From NCBI GenBank assembly GCA_035461175.1, contig DATHVR010000056.1, forward strand, positions 1 through 20,233: a stretch of DNA of 20,233 bases. The letters run 5' to 3'. Positions 7,429-14,704 of this stretch are shown here, one piece after another. Made by a program: the position numbers and the translations under genes. Position 1 is the first letter of the stretch. Each line of letters opens with the position of its first letter. A model generated the notes under the pieces. It did no database searches. It was not told the origin of the DNA and saw only the letters and a list, made by a program, of their open reading frames with translations. The stretch is from DATHVR01 sp035461175. Lineage in GTDB: Bacteria > Actinomycetota > Acidimicrobiia > Spongiisociales > ZC4RG35.

Positions 7429-8700
7429 TCACATCGGCCCGCCGCCGGCCGGTCGCTCCGCCACCAGGAACGAGGTGAGCATCGCCCCCTTGCCCTTGAT
7501 CTCGACCTCTCCCCGGGGTTCGGTGAGGAACTCCGGGCCGAGATGGGCCGCCAACCGGTCGGTGACCTGGATCCGATCCGCCAATCCGTGGCTCTCCATA
7601 CGACTGGCGGTGTTGACCGTGTCGCCCCACAGATCGAAGCTGAACTTGCGCCTGCCGATCACTCCCGCCACGGCCGGTCCACAATGCATGCCGATGCGCA
7701 GGCTGAGTCGACGTCCTCCCGATTCGGTCCGGGCGCGAAGCGCCGCCCGCATTTCCAGGGCAACCCGGGCCATCCGGACGTGGGCATCGGAGGAGCCGTC
7801 CATCCCCGCAACGACCATGTACTCGTCGCCGATCGTCTTGATCTTCTCGACCCCGGCCTCCTCGGTGATCCGATCGAACTCGGAGAACACCTCACTGAGC
7901 ATGCCCACCACCGTCTCCGGTCCGAGGCGGTCCGACAGGGGTGTGAACCCGACCAGATCCGCGAACAGGACGACGACATGGTCGTGGCTGTCGGCGATCG
8001 TCTCCTCCCCGGCCTTGAGGCGATCGGCGATGGTCGCCGGCAGGATGTTCAGCAGGAGACTCTCCGATCTCTCCCGCTCCATGCCCAGTAGCCGGTGCTC
8101 GGTGGCGAGAAGGCGGCGCGCCCGATCCCGCTCCCGCATGGCGTGGCCGGCGCCCACCACACAGGCCGAGGTGGGCCCGATCAGGTTGAGGGCCCAGAAC
8201 ACTTTCACCACCGGGGCCGGCAGATCCCCGACGGCGGACGCCACGCCGGAATCGATCACGGCGCTGACTACGGCCAGGAGGATGAAGTACATCAGCCAGG
8301 GCCAGGTTCGGGCGCCGTACAGGAGTGCCAGCATCGGCACCACCACCGCCCATATCGCCACGCCGCTGGCCTTGTCGAATCCGCCCAGGCTCCATTGCAG
8401 GACAAACGGCAGGGTTCCCATCAGGGCAAGGAGGCCGGTGCGGAGTGTCTCCAGCCTCCGGGTCCGGGAGAAGACGAGAATGCCTCCCACCGTCCCGAGT
8501 TGAAAAACGAACGGAATCAGTGCCGACAACCAGCGGCCGAGAAGGGCGTACGTCGCCACCCACACCGTTGCCACCAGGGCGATGAAGACGTTGACCAGGG
8601 TGAGAGTGGACTTGGCGAGGCGGATCTCCTCGTCGTCGTCGGGAGCGTGCCCGATGGCTTCGAGGCGAGACACCAAAACGCCCGCGTCGTCGAGGATCAC
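7429..8700 (-). CDS. Membrane class III adenylate cyclase
   Basis: The 423-residue protein has about six hydrophobic segments between residues 31 and 190, then a signalling helix with the LLLNILP motif (216-222) and a class III cyclase domain. Metal-binding Asp are D247 (FADLVGF) and D292 (TIGDEYM). The purine-selecting residues are a Lys in KIKTIGD (286-292) and D356 in FDLWGD, the adenylate rather than guanylate pair. The transition-state residues N363 and R367 (NTASR) are also present. It should therefore make cAMP from ATP at the inner membrane face in response to a signal sensed by the membrane part. The GTG start at 8700 is supported by TACCCT 6 nt upstream, a leaderless arrangement. 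It is divergent from the LCP lipoprotein gene. Confidence 0.92.
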   Translation of the reverse strand: MILDDAGVLVSRLEAIGHAPDDDEEIRLAKSTLTLVNVFIALVATVWVATYALLGRWLSALIPFVFQLGTVGGILVFSRTRRLETLRTGLLALMGTLPFVLQWSLGGFDKASGVAIWAVVVPMLALLYGARTWPWLMYFILLAVVSAVIDSGVASAVGDLPAPVVKVFWALNLIGPTSACVVGAGHAMRERDRARRLLATEHRLLGMERERSESLLLNILPATIADRLKAGEETIADSHDHVVVLFADLVGFTPLSDRLGPETVVGMLSEVFSEFDRITEEAGVEKIKTIGDEYMVVAGMDGSSDAHVRMARVALEMRAALRARTESGGRRLSLRIGMHCGPAVAGVIGRRKFSFDLWGDTVNTASRMESHGLADRIQVTDRLAAHLGPEFLTEPRGEVEIKGKGAMLTSFLVAERPAGGGPM

Positions 8701-8706
8701 GGCGGG

Positions 8707-8712
8707 AGGGTA
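8707..8712 (-). promoter_or_regulatory. -10 box of the adenylate cyclase gene (leaderless)
   Basis: TACCCT on the minus strand fits TANNNT and ends 6 nt before the GTG start at 8700. There is no Shine-Dalgarno sequence. It supports the GTG as the start. Confidence 0.45.
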
Positions 8713-8725
8713 CAGCCGCCGGTGG

Positions 8726-8739
8726 CGCGCTGATGCGCG
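8726..8739. other. Short inverted repeat in the cyclase/LCP divergent promoter region
   Basis: CGCGC and GCGCG flank a 4-base tgat loop, between the two divergent start regions and upstream of the LCP -10 box. It could be an operator half-site pair or chance in GC-rich DNA. Confidence 0.2.
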
Positions 8740-8759
8740 ATCCCCGGTTCATGTCGACC

Positions 8760-8765
8760 TAACCT
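8760..8765 (+). promoter_or_regulatory. -10 box upstream of the LCP lipoprotein gene
   Basis: TAACCT fits TANNNT. The resulting leader of about 36 nt carries the GAGGTG ribosome-binding site used by the ATG at 8808. No clear -35 box is seen. Confidence 0.35.
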
Positions 8766-8807
8766 GTCCGCCCGATGCCCTGACGGCAATTGTCGCGTGA
8801 GGTGACC

Positions 8808-9998
8808 ATGAAGCGAGTTCTCATTCTTCTGGTGGCAATGGCCCTGGCCATCGCCGCCTGCTCGGAGGACGCCGAGCCCACCACCACAACCACGTCCTCG
8901 ACGACGACGACCTCGACTTCGACCACCACGACCACCGCTCCCACCACGACGACCACCGAATACCGGCTGGAAATCGACGGGGCCGGAGCCGAGCTCATGG
9001 GCCTGGTGAGCCACCTCTACTCGGGCGAGGCGGAGCCCGGGTCGTTGCCGGCACCCGATGCCCTCGTCGAGGCGTTTGCCGAAGCGGAAGGCGACCTTCC
9101 CGCCGAGGCCGTGGCGTCGGTTTCGCAGTGGGACGAGGAGACGGAAGTGGCGACGGTCGTCGCCGGCGAGGACGTGACCCTGGCCGTGGCCGACCCGGAT
9201 TGGCGGATCGTCGGGGGCTGGTGGCCCGGACGCGGGGTCGAGGCTCACCTGGGTGAGTTCCCCAAGATCCTGGCAGTGGTCGGATCCGACGCCCGGCCCG
9301 GAGAGAACCGGGAGACGGCCCGGGCCGACTCGATCCACTTCGTGGGGATCGACGCCGACGGGGCGGCGGGAATCGTCGGGGTGCCGCGTGACTCCTGGGT
9401 CCCGATCCCCGGAGCGGGCAACTCCAAGATCAACGCCTCGCTGGCCTTCGGTGGCCCGGAGATGATGATGGACACCTTCACCGAACTCACCGGCCTCGAA
9501 TTCGACGGCTACCTGTTGACCGGTTTCGCCGGATTCGAGGGGATGATCGAGGTCCTGGGCGGACTGGCGATGGACGTACCCCGCAACTTCAACGACCGGG
9601 CCGCCAAGGCCTACCTCTCCGCCGGGGAGCAGATCCTCGATGCGGCCGAGGCATTGGCTTTGAGCCGCACCCGCAAGACCCTGCCCCGGGGGGACTTTCA
9701 GCGCCAGGAGCACGGCGGGCTGGTGATGATGGCCGCCCAATCGATGGTGCGGGCCGGCGGCGCCTACGGGCTGCCCGAGCTCCTGGCCGGGGTCCAGCCT
9801 CACCTCTCGACCGATCTCGATCCGGGCGAGTTGCTGGTCACCGCCGCCGCCATCGCCCGGGTCGAGCCGGGCTCGATCACGAACGTGGTCGCCCCGGGTG
9901 GGGTGGGCTCGGCCGGGGGCGCCAGTGTCGTCTTCCTCCGCGACTCCGCCCACGACGTGTGGGAAGACCTGGCCGACGGCAGTCTCGAGACCGAATAG
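8808..9998 (+). CDS. LytR-CpsA-Psr (LCP) family lipoprotein
   Basis: The 396-residue product has a lipoprotein signal (MKRVLIL..., lipobox IAAC with Cys18) followed by a Thr/Ser-rich linker (about 25-50). An intermediate domain (about 51-145) and an LCP domain (about 150-390) follow. LCP residues visible are D161 and R163 (GSDAR), R173 and D174 (RADS), R194 and D195 (PRDSW), KIN at 207-209, and the Arg cluster R287, R289, R294 and R299. LCP enzymes transfer lipid-linked glycopolymers to peptidoglycan, or in actinobacteria arabinogalactan, on the outer membrane face. Most are anchored by an N-terminal transmembrane helix, so lipid anchoring plus a flexible linker is unusual. I chose the ATG at 8808 because GAGGTG lies just upstream and the signal peptide begins there; a TTG at 8790 is less likely. 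Confidence 0.87.
   Translation: MKRVLILLVAMALAIAACSEDAEPTTTTTSSTTTTSTSTTTTTAPTTTTTEYRLEIDGAGAELMGLVSHLYSGEAEPGSLPAPDALVEAFAEAEGDLPAEAVASVSQWDEETEVATVVAGEDVTLAVADPDWRIVGGWWPGRGVEAHLGEFPKILAVVGSDARPGENRETARADSIHFVGIDADGAAGIVGVPRDSWVPIPGAGNSKINASLAFGGPEMMMDTFTELTGLEFDGYLLTGFAGFEGMIEVLGGLAMDVPRNFNDRAAKAYLSAGEQILDAAEALALSRTRKTLPRGDFQRQEHGGLVMMAAQSMVRAGGAYGLPELLAGVQPHLSTDLDPGELLVTAAAIARVEPGSITNVVAPGGVGSAGGASVVFLRDSAHDVWEDLADGSLETE
8878..8960 (+). repeat. Thr-codon (ACC/ACG) low-complexity tract
   Basis: Runs of acc and acg codons encode the Thr-rich linker of the LCP lipoprotein. Such tracts can change length by slippage; the frame is maintained here. Confidence 0.7.
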
Positions 9999-10194
9999 CC
10001 TGATCCCGGCCCGGGCCGAACCCTTCGGAGTCGACCTCACCCCCAACCGGGGAACCCGAGGCATCGGAGGTCTCCGCACCATGACCGAATCGGGCCGGAG
10101 GTTTCCGCCAGTCCTGAGGCTCAGGTCGTCCGACCAGGTTGTCCACCGTCCCCAGGTCAGAGGGTCCTCCCGTTCCTGACCCGGGCGGGTGTCC
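9999..10194. other. Convergent intergenic region
   Basis: This 196-bp gap between convergent genes has small hairpins (10016-10028, CCGAA/TTCGG around ccc; 10113-10125, CCTGAG/CTCAGG around one base) but no clear U-tailed terminator. A 32-codon frame at 10081-10179 has no ribosome-binding site and no recognisable product, so I do not call it. Confidence 0.4.
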
Positions 10195-10869
10195 TCATTC
10201 GACCAGGTCGGCCTCGACAGGGCCGAAAACGCACAGAAGGTCCACGTAGGCGCCCGGATCGTCGGTGCCAAGGAAACGGCGCTCGATCTGAGACCGGCTG
10301 CGTCGTCCGTAGGCGGCCCGGAAGAACTCGAACCGGGAGGTGGCCATCTCGACCGGCGCCTCCGGCGAGCCGTACATGACCCGGTCGCCGTCCTTCACCA
10401 CTACCGGCGCCAGACCGGCACTGTCGATCTTGCTCTCCCACAACCCCGCCACCGGCGCCGTGACCAGGTCGATGAGCGACGTGTCCCGGTTCCCGGGCAG
10501 CCCCAGCGCCCCCCGGATGTCCTGTTCGTGCACGACGACGTCGGCCACAGGTGGCAGATTGGACCGGCCTCCCTTCGAGAGGACCGCTTCCAGTTGTGAG
10601 GCGCTCCGCTCCCACTCTCTCAGCACCACCGCCGTGGGGGTGCCGGATCGGTCCGCCACCTGGGCAGCGGTCTGAGACTCGTCCGGAATCCCGGTCAGGC
10701 GTCCGGTGATGACGTCGGAGGCCACCCCGGTCAAGTGGGCGACAACATCGTGGACCGTCCAACCCGGACAGGCCGGAACCGGCCGGGCCAATTGGTCCGG
10801 GCCCAACGATCGGATCAGACCGGCCACGCTCTCACGAGCCTGCCGGTAGGCGGCACCCAGGTCTGTCAC
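10195..10869 (-). CDS. Maleylpyruvate isomerase-type (MDMPI/DinB) family protein
   Basis: The 224-residue protein has the mycothiol-dependent maleylpyruvate isomerase N-terminal signature CPGWTVHDVVAHLTGV (34-49, H45). A second His motif, VHEQDIRGALG (113-123, H114), contributes to the metal site of this DinB-like four-helix fold. The C-terminal part (about 178-224, GRRSRSQI and CVFGPV) matches the usual extension of actinobacterial members. The family covers thiol-dependent isomerases and transferases; the substrate here is unknown, and a cytosolic, mycothiol-linked reaction is inferred. The start is GTG at 10869, with TACCAT 8 nt upstream and no Shine-Dalgarno sequence. The 60-bp inverted repeat (10901-10960) lies next to its promoter. 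Confidence 0.82.
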   Translation of the reverse strand: MTDLGAAYRQARESVAGLIRSLGPDQLARPVPACPGWTVHDVVAHLTGVASDVITGRLTGIPDESQTAAQVADRSGTPTAVVLREWERSASQLEAVLSKGGRSNLPPVADVVVHEQDIRGALGLPGNRDTSLIDLVTAPVAGLWESKIDSAGLAPVVVKDGDRVMYGSPEAPVEMATSRFEFFRAAYGRRSRSQIERRFLGTDDPGAYVDLLCVFGPVEADLVE

Positions 10870-10877
10870 TGGCGGCG

Positions 10878-10883
10878 ATGGTA
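10878..10883 (-). promoter_or_regulatory. -10 box of the MDMPI-type gene
   Basis: TACCAT on the minus strand fits TANNNT and ends 8 nt before the GTG start, implying a leader of one or two bases. A -35 at normal spacing would fall on the edge of the inverted repeat at 10901-10960. Confidence 0.45.
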
Positions 10884-10900
10884 GAGCGCCGGTGCGACCG

Positions 10901-10960
10901 GAACCTTCTGTGGGCCGAAATTGACGTCCCGGGTGTCATTTTCAGCCCACAAAAGCGTTC
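10901..10960. repeat. 60-bp imperfect inverted repeat between polX and the MDMPI-type gene
   Basis: The arms read gaaccttctgtgggc on the left and gcccacaaaagcgttc on the right. Further in are GAAA/TTTC and TGAC/GTCA pairs and a central CCCGGG, with a few mismatches and one or two single-base bulges. It starts 2 bases past the polX stop (10963) and ends 17 bp from the -10 box of the downstream gene. It lacks a U-tail in either direction, so a classical terminator is unlikely. Options are a terminator-like hairpin, an operator or a genomic repeat unit. Confidence 0.65.
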
Positions 10961-10962
10961 TT

Positions 10963-12684
10963 TCAGCGGCGCCGAGAGGCCCATGCCTCGAACTCAGCCA
11001 GAGGGCGGGCATTGACCACCGCCGCCTTCGGAGCCCATCCCCGCCGGGCCCATTCCACCCCGTATTCCATCCGGCCCAACTCGGAGACGTGATGGCTGTC
11101 GGTGGAGATCGTCAGGTCCACCCCCGACCTGACCGCGCTCCGGATGACGTCGGCGATGGCATCGAGCCGATCGAGGGCGCCGTTCACTTCCAGCGCCACC
11201 CCGGTCGTTGCCAGCCCCTCCAGCACCGCCTCCACCTCCAACTCGATGCCGGGCCGCCGCCCCACATACCTGCCGCTGAGATGCCCGACGGCGTCGACCG
11301 ACGGGTCGGCCAGGGCGGTGAGGATGCGCACTGTCTGGGCCTCGGCGTCGAGGTCGAAGTGGGAGTGAACCGAGGCAACGCAGAACTCGAAGTGGCGCCG
11401 GAACTCGGCGTCGTAGTCCAGCGACCCGTCGGGACCGATGTTGAGCTCGCACCCGAACAGGAGCCGGATGCCGTGCTTCTGCTCCATCTCCCGGATGTGG
11501 TCACGATGGGCCAGCATCTCCTCGCGGGTGGACCCGTTGATGACCAAATCCTCGCCGTGGTCGGTGATGGCCACGTACTCGTAGCCGCGTTCCACCGCCG
11601 CCTTCACCATCTCCTCCAGGGTGGAGCGCCCGTCCCCCGACCGGGTGGTGTGATAGTGCAGGTCGCCGAGGATGTCCTCCAGTCCGATCAACTCTGGGAG
11701 CTCTCCCCGTGCAGCCGCATCCAGTTCTCCGGTTCCCTCGCGCAGCGGGGGCGGGATCCAGGGCAGGTCGAGGGCGGAATAGATGTCCTCTTCGGTGGCG
11801 GAGGCGATGACCCGCTCGTCTTCGAGCAACCCGTACTCGTTGAGGAGCCATCCCCGGTCGATGGCCCGCTGGCGCAGGGCGATGTTGTGGGCCTTGGAGC
11901 CGGTGAAGTAGAGGAGGGCGGAACCGAACTGCTCGGGAGCCACCGCCCGCACGTCGACCTGGAGACCGGAGCGGGTCAGGATCGAGGTCTTGGTCTCGCC
12001 GTGGCCCACCACCTCGGTGGCGAGGCGGTGGTTCGCCACGTGGTCCATCACCGGGGCGGGGGCGGTGGCGGCCACGACGATGTCGACGTCGCCGATGGTG
12101 TCGGAGAAGCGCCGCAGGCTTCCGCAGTATTGGACGGCGGTGACGCCGCTCAAACTCCCCAGCTCCTCGGCCAGGGAGCGGGCCAGGGGAAGGACGTCGA
12201 CGATGGGAGTTCGGCGATCCTTGCCATGGAGACCGAGCCGCTCGATGGCCCGGGCGATCTTCTCCTCCGAGGTCTTGCCCAGCCCGGGTAGCTCCCGGAG
12301 GCGTTCGGCAGCCAGGGCCGCCTTGAGGTCCTCCAGGTTCTCCACCCCCAGCTCCCGGCGGATCATGACCAGCGTCTTGGGGCCCAGGCCCGGGATCCGG
12401 GTCAGTTCCAGGAAGGCGGGCGGGTACTTCTGGCGCAGTCGCTCGAGCTTGTCCACCCGGCCCGAGGCGACGAACTCGAGGATCTTGTCGGCGGTGGAGC
12501 CTCCCACGCCTTTGAGGGCCGTGAGTTCGGACTTGGACATCGTCGTCACGTCCACCCCGGCGCCCTCGATGGCACCGCGGGCGTTGTCGTAGGCCCGCAC
12601 CTTGAAGGACTGGGGACTCCCCTCCTCCAGGGTGGTCAGCCGGGAGAGTTCGGAGAGCATCTCGAGGACTTCACGCGTGGTCAC
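10963..12684 (-). CDS. polX: Family X DNA polymerase with PHP domain (PolX)
   Basis: The 573-residue protein has helix-hairpin-helix motifs (about 57-70, 97-112, 131-146). The polymerase core has GSLRR at 188-192, catalytic D199 and D201, and a third Asp at D244. The PHP 3'-5' exonuclease/phosphatase domain begins near 338. PHP metal ligands seen are H343 and H345 (DLHYHT), D375/H376, E413, H440/H442, H468 and D529/H531. Bacterial PolX fills small gaps in base-excision or end repair and trims 3' ends. After HTT the usual SDG reads SGDG, with one extra Gly, and the usual HPTGR reads HLSGR. Length is standard. The GTG start at 12684 agrees with the family N-terminus and has TAGTCT 6 nt upstream. 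It is divergent from ftsH. Confidence 0.93.
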   Translation of the reverse strand: MTTREVLEMLSELSRLTTLEEGSPQSFKVRAYDNARGAIEGAGVDVTTMSKSELTALKGVGGSTADKILEFVASGRVDKLERLRQKYPPAFLELTRIPGLGPKTLVMIRRELGVENLEDLKAALAAERLRELPGLGKTSEEKIARAIERLGLHGKDRRTPIVDVLPLARSLAEELGSLSGVTAVQYCGSLRRFSDTIGDVDIVVAATAPAPVMDHVANHRLATEVVGHGETKTSILTRSGLQVDVRAVAPEQFGSALLYFTGSKAHNIALRQRAIDRGWLLNEYGLLEDERVIASATEEDIYSALDLPWIPPPLREGTGELDAAARGELPELIGLEDILGDLHYHTTRSGDGRSTLEEMVKAAVERGYEYVAITDHGEDLVINGSTREEMLAHRDHIREMEQKHGIRLLFGCELNIGPDGSLDYDAEFRRHFEFCVASVHSHFDLDAEAQTVRILTALADPSVDAVGHLSGRYVGRRPGIELEVEAVLEGLATTGVALEVNGALDRLDAIADVIRSAVRSGVDLTISTDSHHVSELGRMEYGVEWARRGWAPKAAVVNARPLAEFEAWASRRR

Positions 12685-12690
12685 CCGGCG

Positions 12691-12696
12691 AGACTA
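12691..12696 (-). promoter_or_regulatory. -10 box of polX (leaderless)
   Basis: TAGTCT on the minus strand fits TANNNT and ends 6 nt before the GTG start at 12684. No Shine-Dalgarno sequence is seen, so a leaderless mRNA is likely. Confidence 0.45.
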
Positions 12697-12712
12697 CCCC
12701 GTGCCTCTTTCA

Positions 12713-12718
12713 TTAGAT
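12713..12718 (+). promoter_or_regulatory. Candidate -10 box of ftsH
   Basis: TTAGAT in a short A/T-rich patch ends 6 nt before the ATG at 12725, matching the spacing of the other leaderless starts here. The second base is T rather than A, so it is weaker. The same promoter could also serve the alternative start at 12812 with an 87-nt leader. Confidence 0.35.
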
Positions 12719-12724
12719 CCGGCC

Positions 12725-14698
12725 ATGTGCCACGATTCGGCCGTGGCATCACGCACCGACCGAACCCGAAACGAGAAGCCGGCATCGCCTCCCGGGTGGC
12801 GGGTCGAGGGCATGCCCGACGACGACAACGGCAAGGAGGACAAGCCCGACTCGCCCCTTCGCCAGATGCCGGGGGGCCGCAACTTCTGGATCCTGGCCCT
12901 GATCCTCCTCGCCATCAACTTCTTCGTGACCAATCTCCTGCTCGGCCCCGAGGATCGGGTCCGAATCCCGTACACGTTCTTCATCGATCAGCTGGACGAC
13001 GGCAACGTGGCCTCGATCACCTCGACCGGCGACACCATCCAGGGCACCTTCGAGTCCGAGGTGGCCGATCCCGAGGACGAGTCCGAACAGGCCGCCACCT
13101 TCACCCTGTTCGAGACCGAGCGCCCCACTTTCGCCGAGGACGACCTGTTCCAGCGATTGCAGAGCAACGACGTGGTTGTGAACGCCGAGCCGGCCGATGC
13201 CCCCGCCCCCATCTGGCAACAGATCGTGTTCGGCTTCGGCCCCACCCTGCTCCTGCTCTACATCTTCTATCGGATCTTCCGGCGCGCCGGCTCGGCGATG
13301 GGGGGACTGGGCGGGCTCGGTTCGAGCCGGGCCAAACGCTACGAGGCCTCTGAGCAGCGCACCACCTTCGACGACGTGGCCGGGATCGAAGACGCCGAGG
13401 ACGAACTGGTCGAGATCGTCGACTTCCTGCGCAAACCCGACAAATACACCCGCCTGGGCGGAACCATCCCCCGCGGGGTGCTGCTCACCGGGCTCCCCGG
13501 CACCGGCAAGACCCTGCTCGCCCGGGCGGTGGCGGGCGAAGCCGAGGTGCCCTTCTTCTCCATGGCCGCCTCCGAGTTCATCGAGATGGTGGTGGGCGTG
13601 GGAGCCAGCCGGGTCAGGGACCTGTTCGAACAGGCGAAGAAGGTCGCCCCCGCCATCATCTTCATCGACGAGCTCGACTCGATCGGCCGCTCCCGGGGCG
13701 GGTCGACCACGATGGGCGGCCACGACGAGCGCGAGCAGACCCTCAACCAGATCCTGACCGAGATGGACGGCTTCACCGGCAACGAGGGCGTGATCGTCAT
13801 CGCCGCCACCAACCGGCCGGAGATCCTCGACAAGGCCCTGCTCCGGCCGGGACGTTTCGACCGCCAGGTGGTGGTGTCGCCCCCGGACCAGCGGGGTCGC
13901 AAGCAGATCCTGGAGGTGCACACCCGGCAAGTTCCCCTCGCGGACGACGTCGACCTCGGAGCGATCGCCAGCACCACCTCGGGGATGGTGGGAGCCGAGT
14001 TGCGCAACCTCGTCAACGAGGCGGCGCTGATGGCCGCCCGCCGCGAACACGAACGGGTGCAGGCCAACGACTTCTCGGACGCGCTGGAGAAGGTCGTGCT
14101 CGGGACCGAACGCCAGATCATGATGAGCGACGAGGAGCGGCACCGCACCGCCTACCACGAGGGAGGTCATGCCCTGCTGGGGATGCTGGTGGAGGGGGCC
14201 GACCCGGTGCGGAAGGTGACCATCATTCCTAGGGGCCGCGCACTGGGCGTGACCTTCCAGAGCCCCGAGGCCGACCGCTACGCCTACGACGCCGACTATC
14301 TCCACGGGCGGCTGGTGGGGATGCTGGGAGGCCGGGCCGCCGAAGCGGTGGTGCTGGGCGTCATCTCAACCGGATCCGAGAACGACATGGTCCAGGCCAC
14401 CCAGATAGCCCGCAGCATGGTGGGCCGCTGGGGAATGTCGGAACAGATCGGTCCGGTGGCGGTGTTTGACGAACAGCTCCGGGACCCGTTCGGGCGGCCC
14501 GAGGTGTCGGACGACACCATTCGGCTGGTAGACGACGAGGTGCGGCGATTCCTCGACGAGGCCTATGCCGAGGCCGTCCGTCTCCTCACCGAGCACCGCG
14601 GCCAGCTGGATGCCCTCGCTGCCGCCCTTCTCGACAAGGAGACCCTGGACGAGGCCGATGCCTATGCCGTGGCCGGGATCCCCCGTTCCGAGCGCTGA
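12725..14698 (+). CDS. ftsH: FtsH-type AAA+ membrane metalloprotease
   Basis: The 657-residue protein has two membrane helices (about 54-73 and 164-185) flanking an extracytoplasmic domain, then an AAA domain and a zinc protease domain. Walker A is GLPGTGKT (256-263; usually GPPGTGKT), Walker B IIFIDE (311-316), and the second region of homology ATNRPEILD...RPGRFDR (about 361-380). Zinc ligands are HEGGH (478-482) and D554 (TGSEND). It degrades damaged or unassembled membrane proteins using ATP. The pore loop reads EMVVGVG (287-293) where canonical FtsH has EMFVGVG, so the aromatic residue that grips substrate is absent. From memory, a distinct FtsH subfamily has EMIVGVG here, so this is probably a paralogue type. 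The C-terminus is short, without the long tail of mycobacterial FtsH. The start is uncertain: ATG 12725 has promoter-like sequence 6 nt upstream, while ATG 12812 (628 residues) is where strong third-position G/C bias begins. Confidence 0.92.
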   Translation: MCHDSAVASRTDRTRNEKPASPPGWRVEGMPDDDNGKEDKPDSPLRQMPGGRNFWILALILLAINFFVTNLLLGPEDRVRIPYTFFIDQLDDGNVASITSTGDTIQGTFESEVADPEDESEQAATFTLFETERPTFAEDDLFQRLQSNDVVVNAEPADAPAPIWQQIVFGFGPTLLLLYIFYRIFRRAGSAMGGLGGLGSSRAKRYEASEQRTTFDDVAGIEDAEDELVEIVDFLRKPDKYTRLGGTIPRGVLLTGLPGTGKTLLARAVAGEAEVPFFSMAASEFIEMVVGVGASRVRDLFEQAKKVAPAIIFIDELDSIGRSRGGSTTMGGHDEREQTLNQILTEMDGFTGNEGVIVIAATNRPEILDKALLRPGRFDRQVVVSPPDQRGRKQILEVHTRQVPLADDVDLGAIASTTSGMVGAELRNLVNEAALMAARREHERVQANDFSDALEKVVLGTERQIMMSDEERHRTAYHEGGHALLGMLVEGADPVRKVTIIPRGRALGVTFQSPEADRYAYDADYLHGRLVGMLGGRAAEAVVLGVISTGSENDMVQATQIARSMVGRWGMSEQIGPVAVFDEQLRDPFGRPEVSDDTIRLVDDEVRRFLDEAYAEAVRLLTEHRGQLDALAAALLDKETLDEADAYAVAGIPRSER

Positions 14699-14704
14699 GC
14701 CGGC

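Noticed and set aside
8878..8960. Repetitive acc/acg tract considered as a tandem repeat or CRISPR-like array
   Set aside because: It is in-frame Thr codons of a linker, with no unique spacers.
10081..10179. 32-codon frame between the LCP and MDMPI-type genes
   Set aside because: No ribosome-binding site, no promoter at leaderless spacing and no recognisable product.
8697..10271. 524-codon minus-strand open frame opposite the LCP gene
   Set aside because: It mirrors the LCP coding sequence, including the Thr tract, and has no recognisable domain.
12602..12724. Earlier start for ftsH at the TTG at 12602
   Set aside because: It overlaps the 5' end of polX on the other strand, and the extra residues do not look like FtsH.
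12749..14305. 518-codon minus-strand open frame opposite ftsH
   Set aside because: A GC-rich shadow: it has no domain motifs, and ftsH on the other strand is unmistakable.
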